DNA of 34,827 bases from Phenylobacterium deserti (GCA_945874825.1 CAMCIK010000017.1:1-34827), one strand, 5' to 3'. Shown: positions 1 to 7,030, counted from the stretch's first letter. The notes: generated by a model from the letters alone, not told the origin. Program-made: numbers and translations.

Positions 1-341
1 CCGCGCCGAACGAAAAGGGACTGCAGTGGTCCTTTGATTCCGACTACAGCTACCGGGACGCTGCGACGGGCCGGGTGGTCGTCTTGACCGCCATTGGCAA
101 GGTTGGCGCCAGCCCGCGGATGGGACCCTCGGGACCCGGAGCGGCAGACGGGGTGGGCTTCATCTACGCCCTCGACTGCAAGTCGAACAACCTGCTCTCC
201 TTGGGCGGCTACTCGCCGAAGAACCCGCTGAAGATCGGCGGAGACTGGCGCAGCGCAGCGCCGAAGAAGGCTGACGGGGCGGACGATGCGGCCCTGATGC
301 GCCAGGCCTGCACCAACTCTGCGGCCCTGCCCACGAAGTAG
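1..341 (+). CDS. C-terminal part of a secreted/surface protein (surface-adhesin E-like), truncated by the window edge
   Basis: The reading frame is open from the left edge (first whole codon at 3) to a TAG at 339-341, so the start lies outside the window; the GTG at 75 is probably internal. The visible 113 residues include a segment with Tyr-Ala-Leu-Asp-Cys-Lys, then a Trp-Arg pair and a final Ala-Cys-Thr near the C-terminus. Two cysteines about 47 residues apart, with an aromatic segment between them, resemble the C-terminal half of small periplasmic proteins of the surface-adhesin E type, where the pair forms a disulfide. That assignment is by pattern only. No catalytic motif is visible. 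A strong hairpin at 402-430 follows and may end its transcript. It could equally be an unrelated small exported protein. Confidence 0.55.
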   Translation, partial: APNEKGLQWSFDSDYSYRDAATGRVVVLTAIGKVGASPRMGPSGPGAADGVGFIYALDCKSNNLLSLGGYSPKNPLKIGGDWRSAAPKKADGADDAALMRQACTNSAALPTK

Positions 342-401
342 GCCGGGACGCCTTCCTCTGCACCTGGACAGTCTCCAGCAGGACCTCGGCATGGCCGTGG
401 G

Positions 402-430
402 GGACGTCCGGGGACAGCGCCCGGGCGTCC
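402..430 (+). terminator. Strong hairpin downstream of the partial gene
   Basis: Bases 402-412 pair with 420-430 as an 11-bp stem with one G-T wobble and a 7-base loop (413-419). Only two T residues follow, so this is not a textbook intrinsic terminator. Its position between a plus-strand stop and the next start suggests transcript ending or 3' protection. The rest of 342-485 shows nothing else that I recognise. Confidence 0.4.
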
Positions 431-485
431 TTGATCTGGCTCAACCCTGGCTGGCAAATCCGTTCCCGGCGCGCCAGGATGGGGC

Positions 486-1088
486 ATGATCAAGGACTTC
501 CCCCACCGCCCCCTGGCCAACGCCTTCGTGACCCTGGAACCGCTGTCGGAGGTCCACCGCGAACCCCTCCGCGCCGCCTGCGCCGCGGATCCCGATGTCT
601 GGAACGAGCTCTATTCCCTGTCCCTGGTGGGAGAGCACTTCGACCGGTTCTGGACGGACAGGCGCATCGCCGAACGCGACTCCGGCGCCGCACACCATTT
701 CGCCGTGCTTCAAGAAGGCCGTTGCGTCGGCATCACCGCCTTCCTGAAGATCGACCGGGCCAACGCGAGCCTTGAGATCGGCCTGACCTACTACGCCCCC
801 GAGGCCCGGGGCGGACCGGTCAATCCCGCAGCCAAGCGCCTGCTGATGGGGGAGGCCTTCGACGCCGGATTCTGTCGGGTCCAGTTCCACGTCGACGAGA
901 TCAACGCCCGCTCTCGAGCGGCTGTGCTCAAGCTGGGCGCCACCTTCGAGGGGATCCAGAGGTGGGAACGGATCGTCTGGACCGGCCGTCGGCGCAGCAC
1001 GGCCGTCTACTCGGTGATCGCGCCCGAATGGCCCGGCGTCCGCGAGGCTTTGGACCAAAGGCTCGCCGCCTTCGGGCCAGAGGCCTGA
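486..1088 (+). CDS. GNAT family N-acetyltransferase (RimJ/RimL-like)
   Basis: A 200-residue protein of the size and layout of RimJ/RimL-type GNAT enzymes, which move an acetyl group from acetyl-CoA to an amine on a protein N-terminus or small molecule. The N-terminal part (about 12-60) carries the typical Val-Thr-Leu-Glu-Pro-Leu opening. The acetyl-CoA-binding core is at about 100-145, with Arg-Gly-Gly followed by Pro-Ala-Ala-Lys, an Ala-Phe-Asp-Ala-Gly helix, then Val-Asp-Glu-Ile-Asn-Ala-Arg-Ser and Lys-Leu-Gly-Ala, the usual C-terminal GNAT signature. The substrate cannot be read from sequence. The start at 486 follows an AGGA-containing site at 476-484. It converges on the SDR gene, whose stop lies 27 bp beyond its own, with a small hairpin between. 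Confidence 0.85.
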   Translation: MIKDFPHRPLANAFVTLEPLSEVHREPLRAACAADPDVWNELYSLSLVGEHFDRFWTDRRIAERDSGAAHHFAVLQEGRCVGITAFLKIDRANASLEIGLTYYAPEARGGPVNPAAKRLLMGEAFDAGFCRVQFHVDEINARSRAAVLKLGATFEGIQRWERIVWTGRRRSTAVYSVIAPEWPGVREALDQRLAAFGPEA

Positions 1089-1098
1089 GCCATCCAGC

Positions 1099-1119
1099 CT
1101 GAAGGCGGCGGCGCTTCAG
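1099..1119. terminator. Small inverted repeat between convergent genes
   Basis: CTGAAG (1099-1104) and CTTCAG (1114-1119) form a 6-bp stem with a 9-base loop between the GNAT gene and the convergent SDR gene, overlapping the SDR stop codon (1116-1118). There is no T-run on either side, so terminator function is only suggested by position. Confidence 0.25.
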
Positions 1120-1994
1120 CTCACGGGCGCCGTGCGGGTCTGGCTTTCAGCGAAGAAGACCTGGCCGGCGTGCTCGGCCACCTCCTGGGCGGTATAGGGC
1201 CGGCCTGGCTGGAAACCCTCCGTCTCCAGCATTTTGATCTCGCGGACGCCGCGGGATGAGACGCCCAACACCTTGCCGGTATGGTCGGCGGCCAGGTCCG
1301 AGACCATGTAGAGCACGCCGGGCGCCACGTTCTCGGGAAGGCTCAGCGGATCGGGATCGCGGCCGACCCGTCCGGGAAGGTCGGAGGTCATGCGCGTGAA
1401 GGCGCCGGGCGCCAGGCCCATGACCCGGATTCCATACTTGCGGCCCTCGATGGCCAGCACCCGCATGAAGCCGTAGATGCCTGCCTTGGCCGCCCCATAG
1501 TTCGACTGGCCGAAATTGCCGTAGAGGCCCGAGGTGGAGCTGGTCATGACAATGACCCCCTGCCGACCATTGTCCTTAAGCCACTTCCAGACCGGCATGG
1601 TGCAGCAATAGGTGCCCTTCAGGTGCACCTTGACCACCAGGTCCCAGTCCGCCTCCGACGTGTTCGCGAAGGACTTGTCCCTCAGGATGCCAGCATTACA
1701 GACTAGGATGTCGACCTGGCCGAAGGCGTCCAGCGCGGTTTTCAGGATGTTCTCGCCGCCTACCATGGTCGAGACGTCGTCGGCGTTCGCAACGGCCCGC
1801 CCCCCCTCGGCGAGGATGTCGTTGACCACCTTCTGGGCGGCGCTGACGGATCCGTCGCCCGAGCCGTCCCGGGCTCCGCCCAGGTCATTGACCACCACCG
1901 CCGCGCCCTCGCGGGCAAACAGCCGCGCATAGGCCTCGCCGAGCCCGCCGCCCGCGCCCGTGATGATGGCCACCTTGCCGTCGAGAAGTCCCAT
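1116..1994 (-). CDS. Short-chain dehydrogenase/reductase, MFE-2/(3R)-hydroxyacyl-CoA dehydrogenase-like
   Basis: A 292-residue classical SDR using NAD(P)H. The nucleotide-binding glycine motif is near the start (residues about 12-19, Gly-Ala-Gly-Gly-Gly-Leu-Gly), followed by Val-Asn-Asp-Leu-Gly-Gly, which is characteristic of the (3R)-hydroxyacyl-CoA dehydrogenase domain of peroxisomal multifunctional enzyme 2. The structural Asn-Ala-Gly motif, the catalytic Ser in a Thr-Ser-Ser-Thr-Ser stretch, and the Tyr-x-x-x-Lys pair (Asn-Tyr-Gly-Ala-Ala-Lys-Ala-Gly) are all present. The family suggests 3-hydroxyacyl-CoA or a similar substrate in beta-oxidation, but there is no hydratase or SCP2 domain. 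The frame is open far upstream (to 2819), but homology begins at the ATG ending at 1994, so I start there. It is divergent from the MFS gene across 171 bp. Confidence 0.85.
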   Translation of the reverse strand: MGLLDGKVAIITGAGGGLGEAYARLFAREGAAVVVNDLGGARDGSGDGSVSAAQKVVNDILAEGGRAVANADDVSTMVGGENILKTALDAFGQVDILVCNAGILRDKSFANTSEADWDLVVKVHLKGTYCCTMPVWKWLKDNGRQGVIVMTSSTSGLYGNFGQSNYGAAKAGIYGFMRVLAIEGRKYGIRVMGLAPGAFTRMTSDLPGRVGRDPDPLSLPENVAPGVLYMVSDLAADHTGKVLGVSSRGVREIKMLETEGFQPGRPYTAQEVAEHAGQVFFAESQTRTAPVS

Positions 1995-2129
1995 CTGCGT
2001 TTCCCCGCTGTCTGGATTGGAACTCCATCTTCCAACCGGTCCGCAAGGGAGTCGAGTCCGCGCTCCAGGGGGACGGCCTGGGTCCTTTCCGACTCCACAA
2101 GCCGGGCGGTTGGAGTAGGGTCGGAGGGT

Positions 2130-2148
2130 CCGGCGCGTCAGACGCCGG
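2130..2148 (+). repeat. Inverted repeat just upstream of the MFS gene RBS
   Basis: CCGGCG (2130-2135) and CGCCGG (2143-2148) form a 6-bp GC stem with a 7-base loop. It ends 4 bases before the AGGGGGA ribosome binding site (2153-2159). It could be a leader hairpin or operator half-sites in the divergent SDR/MFS spacer (1995-2165), where I see no clear promoter. Confidence 0.3.
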
Positions 2149-2165
2149 CACCAGGGGGAAGCCGC

Positions 2166-3629
2166 GTGTCCGAGACCATTCCCACGGGCGAGGCCCACGG
2201 TCTGGGGGCCATTGTCGATACACCCATCGCATCCGAGCTGGCCGGCGACGGTCGGATGAACCGGGGTGCCGTGTCCTGGTCCCTCTTCGAAGGCGCGCGC
2301 AACCCCTACATCATCCTCGTCACCATCTACATTTTTGCCCCCTATGTGGCGTCCGTCATGGTTGGCGACCCGGTTCGGGGCCAGGCGGTCATCTCCCAGT
2401 GGAGCCAGTATTCCGGGTGGATCGTCATGGCCACGGCGCCCTTCCTCGGGGCATCCATCGACCAGCTCGGGCCCCGCAAGGGCTGGCTGGCCCTGGTGAT
2501 GGCGGCCATGGTCCCCATGATGATCGCCCTCTGGTGGGCCAAGCCCGACGGCAGCGGGCTGTCCGTCACCCTGACCATGCTGCTCATCACCCTGATCGGC
2601 CTGGGATTCGCCTTCTCCGAGGTGCTGCACAACTCCCTGTTGATCCGGGCTGCAGGCATGAAGGCCGCCCATAAGGCCTCGGGACTGGCCCTCGCCCTCG
2701 GCAACGGCTTCTCGGTGCTGGCCCTCGGCTTCACGGCATGGGCCTTCGCGCTTCCGGGAAAAGTCGATTGGGCCTGGGTGCCCAAGACCCCGCTGTTCGG
2801 CCTGGACACGGCCGCCCATGAGCCTGAGCGAATCGTGACTGTGATGGCGGCAGGGATATTCGCCGTCGGCGCCATCCCCCTGTTTCTCTTCACCCCGGAC
2901 GCCCCGTCCACCGGGGTACCGGTCCTCAAGGCCTTCCGGAACGGCGCCCGCCAGCTTTGGGAAATGCTGTCGACCGTCCGGCGCTACCGCGACGCAGCCA
3001 TCTACCTGCTCAGCCGGATGGCCTTCGTCGATGGCATGAATGCCGTCCTGATCTATGCCGGCGTTTACGCCGTGGGGGTGATGCAGTGGCAGGCCCTTGA
3101 AATGCTGGCCTACGGGATCCTCCTGTCCATCCTCGCGGTCCTCGGTGGCTTCGTCGGTCGCTGGATGGATTCAGGCCTGGGGCCCAAGAACTCCCTGCGG
3201 ATCGCCATCCTGATGTCGATCCTGGGCATAGTCTGTATGCTGGGGATGTCGCCCACCCGCATCCTCTACTTCTGGTCGTTTGATCCCTCGGCCCAGCCGC
3301 CGGTCTGGGACGGGCCGGTCTTCCGGACCCTGCCCGAGGTGATCTTCCTGCTGATTGGCTTCGTGAATGCGGTCTTTATCACCGCCCAGTACGCGTCTTC
3401 CCGCACCCTGCTGACCCGTCTGACGCCCCCGGAGAAGACCGGCGCCTTCTTCGGTGTCTATGCCCTGTCCGGGGTGGCGACAGGATGGCTGGCGCCCATG
3501 ATGGTCAATCTCGGCACCAACCTGACCCAAACCCAGCAGGGGGGCTTCGCCACCCTCACGGTCCTCCTGGCTGTTGGCTTGGTCGGCCTCAGTTTTGTCC
3601 GGGGCGGCGGCAAATCGATTGAGCCCTGA
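2166..3629 (+). CDS. MFS transporter, UMF1/Atg22 (vacuole effluxer-like) family
   Basis: A 487-residue polytopic inner-membrane protein with about 11-12 hydrophobic segments from residue 45 to the C-terminus, the usual size of a major facilitator. The early Ser-Trp-Ser-Leu-Phe-Glu-Gly-Ala-Arg-Asn-Pro-Tyr motif matches the signature at the first helix of UMF1/Atg22-like transporters (commonly Ser-Trp-Ala-Leu-Tyr-Asp-Trp-Ala-Asn). Asp-Gln-Leu-Gly-Pro-Arg-Lys in the loop after the second or third helix resembles the MFS loop motif. The substrate is not predictable; fungal Atg22 proteins export amino acids from vacuoles. The start is GTG, chosen because an AGGGGGA Shine-Dalgarno sits 6 bases upstream and the family motif follows. 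The stop codon lies inside the terminator hairpin at 3627-3653. Confidence 0.8.
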   Translation: MSETIPTGEAHGLGAIVDTPIASELAGDGRMNRGAVSWSLFEGARNPYIILVTIYIFAPYVASVMVGDPVRGQAVISQWSQYSGWIVMATAPFLGASIDQLGPRKGWLALVMAAMVPMMIALWWAKPDGSGLSVTLTMLLITLIGLGFAFSEVLHNSLLIRAAGMKAAHKASGLALALGNGFSVLALGFTAWAFALPGKVDWAWVPKTPLFGLDTAAHEPERIVTVMAAGIFAVGAIPLFLFTPDAPSTGVPVLKAFRNGARQLWEMLSTVRRYRDAAIYLLSRMAFVDGMNAVLIYAGVYAVGVMQWQALEMLAYGILLSILAVLGGFVGRWMDSGLGPKNSLRIAILMSILGIVCMLGMSPTRILYFWSFDPSAQPPVWDGPVFRTLPEVIFLLIGFVNAVFITAQYASSRTLLTRLTPPEKTGAFFGVYALSGVATGWLAPMMVNLGTNLTQTQQGGFATLTVLLAVGLVGLSFVRGGGKSIEP

Positions 3630-3653
3630 GGCATCGGGATCGCCTCATTTATT
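3627..3653 (+). terminator. Intrinsic terminator of the MFS gene
   Basis: TGAGGC (3627-3632) pairs with GCCTCA (3642-3647), with two further A-T pairs across a one-base bulge. A T-rich tail, TTTATT (3648-3653), follows. The MFS stop codon TGA is the first three bases of the stem. This is the best Rho-independent terminator shape in the window. Confidence 0.6.
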
Positions 3654-3711
3654 GTTAACTATAATTATTCATAAAGGTTAACTGGCGGACTCTTGGGAAA
3701 TGCACGTCCAG

Positions 3712-3727
3712 TTTACTTGTCATTAAC
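3712..3727 (+). promoter_or_regulatory. CtrA-like binding site upstream of the Flp-like pilin
   Basis: TTTAC-N6-TTAAC matches the CtrA recognition pattern TTAA-N7-TTAA with one mismatch in the first half-site. It lies about 95 bp before the pilin ATG in an AT-rich island (3645-3730) that stands out from the GC-rich surroundings. The island also holds two direct copies of GTTAACT, at 3654-3660 and 3677-3683, 23 bp apart. CtrA is the cell-cycle response regulator of Caulobacterales and is known to activate pilA there. The link here is inferred from the motif. Confidence 0.45.
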
Positions 3728-3737
3728 CTCATTGCGA

Positions 3738-3822
3738 CAAGGTTAGGACAAGTGCGCGGGGAAGCCGAAAGGCTCAGCCGGGGCGTGGGGACTCCCGCCC
3801 TCCCGTGACACGGGAGAACAGA
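3738..3822 (+). promoter_or_regulatory. Structured 5' leader with masked ribosome binding site
   Basis: Three hairpins can be drawn in a row before the ATG at 3823. The first is AGCC/GGCT closed by a GAAA tetraloop (3763-3774). The second is GGGCG/CGCCC (3781-3785 with 3796-3800). The third is CTCCCGT/ACGGGAG (3800-3806 with 3810-3816), with a 3-base loop. The only Shine-Dalgarno, GGGAG at 3812-3816, is the 3' arm of the last stem. The sequence CTCCCG occurs twice (3792-3797 and 3800-3805), so two alternative partners compete for it. I could not match the leader to a known riboswitch class. Confidence 0.4.
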
Positions 3823-3993
3823 ATGTCCAGGTTACTCGCAAGGGTTCTCCGTGAGGAGGCCTCCGCGCCGGTGGTTGAGTACGGGGTCGTCGCGGCCCTC
3901 ATCGCCGCCGTGCTTCTCACTGCCGCCAGCCTTGGCGTCGGCCACCAGCCTCCACCCGTCTCCGCCCCGGACCTCCGCGCAGCACCGCGCTGA
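3823..3993 (+). CDS. Small Flp/type IVb pilin-like protein, non-canonical
   Basis: A 56-residue ORF. The first half fits a Flp prepilin: a short basic leader with Leu-Leu-Ala-Arg-Val-Leu, two acidic residues, then Val-Val-Glu-Tyr-Gly-Val-Val-Ala-Ala-Leu-Ile-Ala-Ala, the conserved Glu-Tyr-Gly entering the hydrophobic helix. Two things are odd. The residue before the expected cleavage point is Ser rather than the Gly that prepilin peptidase prefers. After the helix the chain ends in a Pro/Ala/Arg-rich tail (residues about 41-56) instead of the usual Thr/Ser-rich segment. I checked the other two frames and saw no better tail, so a simple frameshift is not obvious. A GTG at 3805 could add six residues. 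It is the only pilus-like gene in the window. It may be a degenerate or specialised Flp pilin. Confidence 0.5.
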   Translation: MSRLLARVLREEASAPVVEYGVVAALIAAVLLTAASLGVGHQPPPVSAPDLRAAPR

Positions 3994-4075
3994 AGCCGCC
4001 CGTTGCGGCGTCACGCACTTTGGCCCAAATGACTTGCAGGCGTCCCCGTCGGACGCCGGTCCAGGGAAGTGCCCC

Positions 4076-5452
4076 ATGTCAGAGTCCCCCTCCGTCGCGG
4101 AAGGCCGCTCGGTTCCCGTGATTGCCCTCTGCGAGGGCGAAACCGACGGCTGGCTCGCGACGGCGCCGCCCCTCGAACGCGGACTCGCCACCCCGGACTT
4201 CAGGGGGCGGACCGGCCAGGTGGTCGTCGTTCCCGGACCCGATGGCGCGCCAGCCGGGGTCCTGCTGGGCCTGGGACCTGCTCCCGGGGACCCCGCCGCC
4301 TTCCGGACCCTCGCCGGCCGGCTTCCCGCCGGGCGCTTCCGGCTCGAGGGCGCAACTGGTGGCATTGTGCCCCGGGACGCCGCCATCGCCTTCGCCCTCG
4401 GCCTCTACCGCTTCGAGCGCTACCGCAGGCGTGAGACCGCGCCTCCGAGCCTGGTGATCCCAGGGGTCGACACGGCGGCGGTCGCCGGGATCTCGGACGC
4501 CTGCGCCCTCGCAAAGGACCTGATCAACACCCCCGCCAACGACCTCGGCCCCGCCGAACTCGAGGCCGCCGCCCGCGACCTTGCCGGGCGCTTCGGGGCC
4601 GACATCTCAGTGGTCTGCGGCGACGACCTTCTGGCCGGGGGCTATCCCGCCGTCCATGCGGTCGGCCGGGCAGCGGCAGCGGGGCGCGAGCCCCGGATGA
4701 TCGAGATCACCTGGGGTGTAACCGGTCGCCCCCATGTCGTCCTGATCGGCAAGGGCGTGGTCTTCGACACCGGTGGCCTGGACCTCAAGCCGTCCGCAGG
4801 TATGCGGCTGATGAAGAAAGACATGGGCGGCGCAGCCCACGTCCTGGCCCTGGGCGCCATGATCCTGCAGGCAGACCTGCCCATTCGCCTATCTATCCTC
4901 ATTCCGGCGGTTGAAAACGCCGTGGGCGGCGGGGCCATGCGTCCCGGGGATGTCCTGTCGACCCGCAAGGGGCTGACCGTCGAGGTGGGCAATACCGACG
5001 CCGAAGGCCGGCTGATCCTCGCCGACGCCCTGACCCGCGCCGCTGAACTCGCACCCGACCTCACCCTGGACCTGGCGACCCTGACCGGTGCCGCCCGGGT
5101 CGCCCTAGGCCCACAGTTGCCCCCCTTCTTCACCGACGACGAGGACCTCGCGGCGGCCATCGAGGCGGGGGCCCGAAAAGCCTTTGATCCGGTCTGGCGG
5201 CTACCGCTCTGGAAGGGCTACGCCGCGTCCCTAGAGTCCGACATCGCCGACCTGAAGAACGACCCCGACGCCTGGGCTCAGGCGGGTGCTATGACGGCGG
5301 CCCTGTTCCTGCAGAAGTTCGCCCCACCCGGACCCTGGGCGCACTTCGACATCTATGCCTGGAACCCCAGGGGCCAGCCCGGCTCACCCGCCGGCGGGGA
5401 GGCCCATGCCATCCGCGCACTCTTCGCCATGCTGCAGGACCGCTACAGGTGA
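4076..5452 (+). CDS. Leucyl aminopeptidase family protein (peptidase M17)
   Basis: A 458-residue cytosolic di-metal (Zn/Mn) aminopeptidase that removes N-terminal residues from peptides. The C-terminal catalytic domain is complete. It has Gly-Lys-Gly-Val-Val-Phe-Asp-Thr-Gly-Gly (Lys226, Asp231), Leu-Lys-Pro-Ser (Lys238), Lys-Lys-Asp-Met-Gly-Gly (Asp249) and the M17 signature Asn-Thr-Asp-Ala-Glu-Gly-Arg-Leu at 306-313 (Asp308, Glu310, Arg312). These line up with the metal ligands and catalytic Lys/Arg of PepA. The N-terminal 160 residues are more divergent, and the protein is somewhat shorter than PepA (about 500). I start at ATG 4076, with AGGGAA 8 bases upstream, not at the earlier in-frame codon at 3851, which overlaps the pilin ORF. 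The stop overlaps the start of the NlpC/P60 gene. Confidence 0.9.
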   Translation: MSESPSVAEGRSVPVIALCEGETDGWLATAPPLERGLATPDFRGRTGQVVVVPGPDGAPAGVLLGLGPAPGDPAAFRTLAGRLPAGRFRLEGATGGIVPRDAAIAFALGLYRFERYRRRETAPPSLVIPGVDTAAVAGISDACALAKDLINTPANDLGPAELEAAARDLAGRFGADISVVCGDDLLAGGYPAVHAVGRAAAAGREPRMIEITWGVTGRPHVVLIGKGVVFDTGGLDLKPSAGMRLMKKDMGGAAHVLALGAMILQADLPIRLSILIPAVENAVGGGAMRPGDVLSTRKGLTVEVGNTDAEGRLILADALTRAAELAPDLTLDLATLTGAARVALGPQLPPFFTDDEDLAAAIEAGARKAFDPVWRLPLWKGYAASLESDIADLKNDPDAWAQAGAMTAALFLQKFAPPGPWAHFDIYAWNPRGQPGSPAGGEAHAIRALFAMLQDRYR

Positions 5453-6309
5453 GGACAGACCCGCGCCTGACCCCGGCGAGGGAGGGCCTCGCCGCCGCCA
5501 GCCTCGAGGGCCTGGTGCCCGCCGGCCGCTATGTGCGCCCGCAGCGGATGCAGGTCGTGGTCCCGGCGACCGCGGTCCGTAGCGGCCCCCAGGCTGGGGC
5601 CGAGCAGTGGGACCAGCTTCTCCTTGGAGAGCGGTTTGATGTTCTGGAAACCCGCGGCGCCTTCGCCTGGGGACAGGCGGTCCGGGACGGCTATGTCGGC
5701 CATGTCGCCCTCGACGCCCTGGTGCCGGAGGGACCTGCGCCCACCCACCGGATCCGGGTCCGGCTGACCTATGGATTTCGGAGCCCCAGCATCAAGTCGG
5801 AGCCTGTCGGGCCCATTTCCCTTAACAGTCTGGTCGCCGTTTCCGGCCGGGAGGGGAAGCTGGCCCTCTGCGACGCCGGATTCTGGCTGCCAGAGGCCCA
5901 CCTGGCACCGATCGGTGTCTTCGAGGCCGATCCCGCGACCTTAGCCGAGTCGCACCTGGGTGCGGCCTACCTGTGGGGCGGGCGTGAGGGCTGCGGGCTG
6001 GACTGCTCGGGACTGGTCCAGCAGGCCCTCCTGGCCTGCGGGCGGGCCTGTCCCCGGGATTCCGACTTGCAGCAGGGCCTGGGGGCCGCGGCTTCCCCGG
6101 ACGGGCTGCGCCGGGGTGATCTGGTTTTCTGGAAGGGCCACGTGGCCATGATGGTGGACGCCGCGCGAATAGTGCACGCCAATGCCCATCACATGGCTGT
6201 GGCTATCGAGCCCCTCGCAGAGGCGATCCAGCGGATCTCGGGAACGGGCGGCGGTGAACCCACCGCCTATAGGCGCCCCCTCGACAGGCAGCGCCCGGAA
6301 GCGTCCTGA
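5449..6309 (+). CDS. NlpC/P60 family cysteine hydrolase with SH3-like N-terminal region
   Basis: A 286-residue protein that probably cuts peptide bonds in peptidoglycan stems. Residues about 32-92 form a bacterial SH3-like module (Val-Arg-Ser-Gly-Pro, then a Trp-Gly-Gln-Ala...Gly-Tyr-Val-Gly pattern), with a second such region possible at about 100-150. The NlpC/P60 domain follows at 160-270. It has Trp-Gly-Gly, the catalytic Cys186 in Asp-Cys-Ser-Gly-Leu-Val, His231 in Gly-His-Val-Ala-Met-Met, and a third polar residue at His243. There is no signal peptide, so it would act in the cytoplasm, perhaps on imported muropeptides, or leave by another route. GTG start: its first bases overlap the aminopeptidase stop in GTGA (5449-5452), implying translational coupling. 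The pairing suggests sequential breakdown of wall peptides. Confidence 0.88.
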   Translation: MRTDPRLTPAREGLAAASLEGLVPAGRYVRPQRMQVVVPATAVRSGPQAGAEQWDQLLLGERFDVLETRGAFAWGQAVRDGYVGHVALDALVPEGPAPTHRIRVRLTYGFRSPSIKSEPVGPISLNSLVAVSGREGKLALCDAGFWLPEAHLAPIGVFEADPATLAESHLGAAYLWGGREGCGLDCSGLVQQALLACGRACPRDSDLQQGLGAAASPDGLRRGDLVFWKGHVAMMVDAARIVHANAHHMAVAIEPLAEAIQRISGTGGGEPTAYRRPLDRQRPEAS

Positions 6310-6320
6310 AGGACCTCAGG
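6303..6320. terminator. Short inverted repeats at the convergent NlpC/cytochrome junction
   Basis: GTCC-TGAA-GGAC (6303-6314) and CCTGA/TCAGG (6305-6309 with 6316-6320) overlap the two convergent stop codons in a 6-bp gap. The stems are short and there is no T-run. They are the only terminator candidates here. Confidence 0.25.
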
Positions 6321-6951
6321 CGGCGGGCTTGGCCGCAGGCACTTCGGCGGGCGCTGCATCCGTCGGAGCGGCTACGGCAGGAGCCGCGGCCGGCGCCGCG
6401 GCGGCCGGGTTCGGGGCGGGTACGGGCAGGGTCCCGCCCTGGGCTCGCAGATAGGCGATCATATTGACCCGGTCCTCGGACTTCTTCAGGCCGACGAAGG
6501 ACATCTTGGTACCCGAAATGTACTTCTGGGGTGCCTTGAGGAACTCGTACATTTGCGTGTCGTTCCAGACCGCCTGCTTGGTGCCGAAATCGGTCATGGC
6601 GGCGGAATAGGCGAACCCGGCGTGGGTACCGGGCTTTTGGCCGATCACGCCCCAGAGGTTCGGGCCGATGCCGTTGGCACCCCCATTGGCAACGTTGTGG
6701 CAGGCCTGGCACTTGGCGAAGGCAGCCTCGCCAGCCTTGAGGTCAGCGACGGGAATGACAGTTCCGAAATCGGGCATGACATCGGCGGCCGCTGCGCCTT
6801 CGCCAACTTCGGTCGCGGCCTCGATGAGGTACCCCGGCTTGGCCGGCGCCTCGGAGCTGAACAGCCCCGTGGTCACTTCCCGAAGCCCGACGATGGCAAG
6901 GGCCGTCGCAAGAACGGCACCTGCGACCTTATTGAATGAAAGATTGCTCAT
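6316..6951 (-). CDS. Membrane-anchored class I cytochrome c (CycM/c552-like)
   Basis: A 211-residue c-type cytochrome that carries electrons on the periplasmic side of the inner membrane. Residues about 8-30 form an uncleaved N-terminal anchor. A flexible linker follows, then the cytochrome domain with one haem site, Cys81-Gln-Ala-Cys84-His85, the conserved Gly-Ile-Gly-Pro-Asn-Leu-Trp-Gly, and the axial Met150 in Gly-Thr-Lys-Met-Ser-Phe. This matches CycM/c552, which passes electrons to terminal oxidase in alphaproteobacteria. The last 30 residues or so are an Ala/Pro/Val-rich tail of unknown use. I start at the ATG ending at 6951; an in-frame TTG at 6966 would add five residues. It is divergent from kdsB and convergent with the NlpC gene. 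Confidence 0.88.
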   Translation of the reverse strand: MSNLSFNKVAGAVLATALAIVGLREVTTGLFSSEAPAKPGYLIEAATEVGEGAAAADVMPDFGTVIPVADLKAGEAAFAKCQACHNVANGGANGIGPNLWGVIGQKPGTHAGFAYSAAMTDFGTKQAVWNDTQMYEFLKAPQKYISGTKMSFVGLKKSEDRVNMIAYLRAQGGTLPVPAPNPAAAAPAAAPAVAAPTDAAPAEVPAAKPAA

Positions 6952-7030
6952 CGTCCCGAAACCCAAAACCTGGCAGGCCCGAGAGAAGGCCCGTCCTGCG
7001 GCGGATTCCCGCCCCTTGTTGCGTTCGCGT

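Noticed and set aside
1995..2819. Long N-terminal extension of the SDR frame
   Set aside because: It would overlap the MFS gene on the other strand. SDR homology starts exactly at the ATG ending at 1994.
3738..3822. Assignment of the pilin leader to a c-di-GMP-I (GEMM) riboswitch
   Set aside because: The GAAA tetraloop is suggestive, but the conserved core bases and the receptor helix of GEMM are not present.
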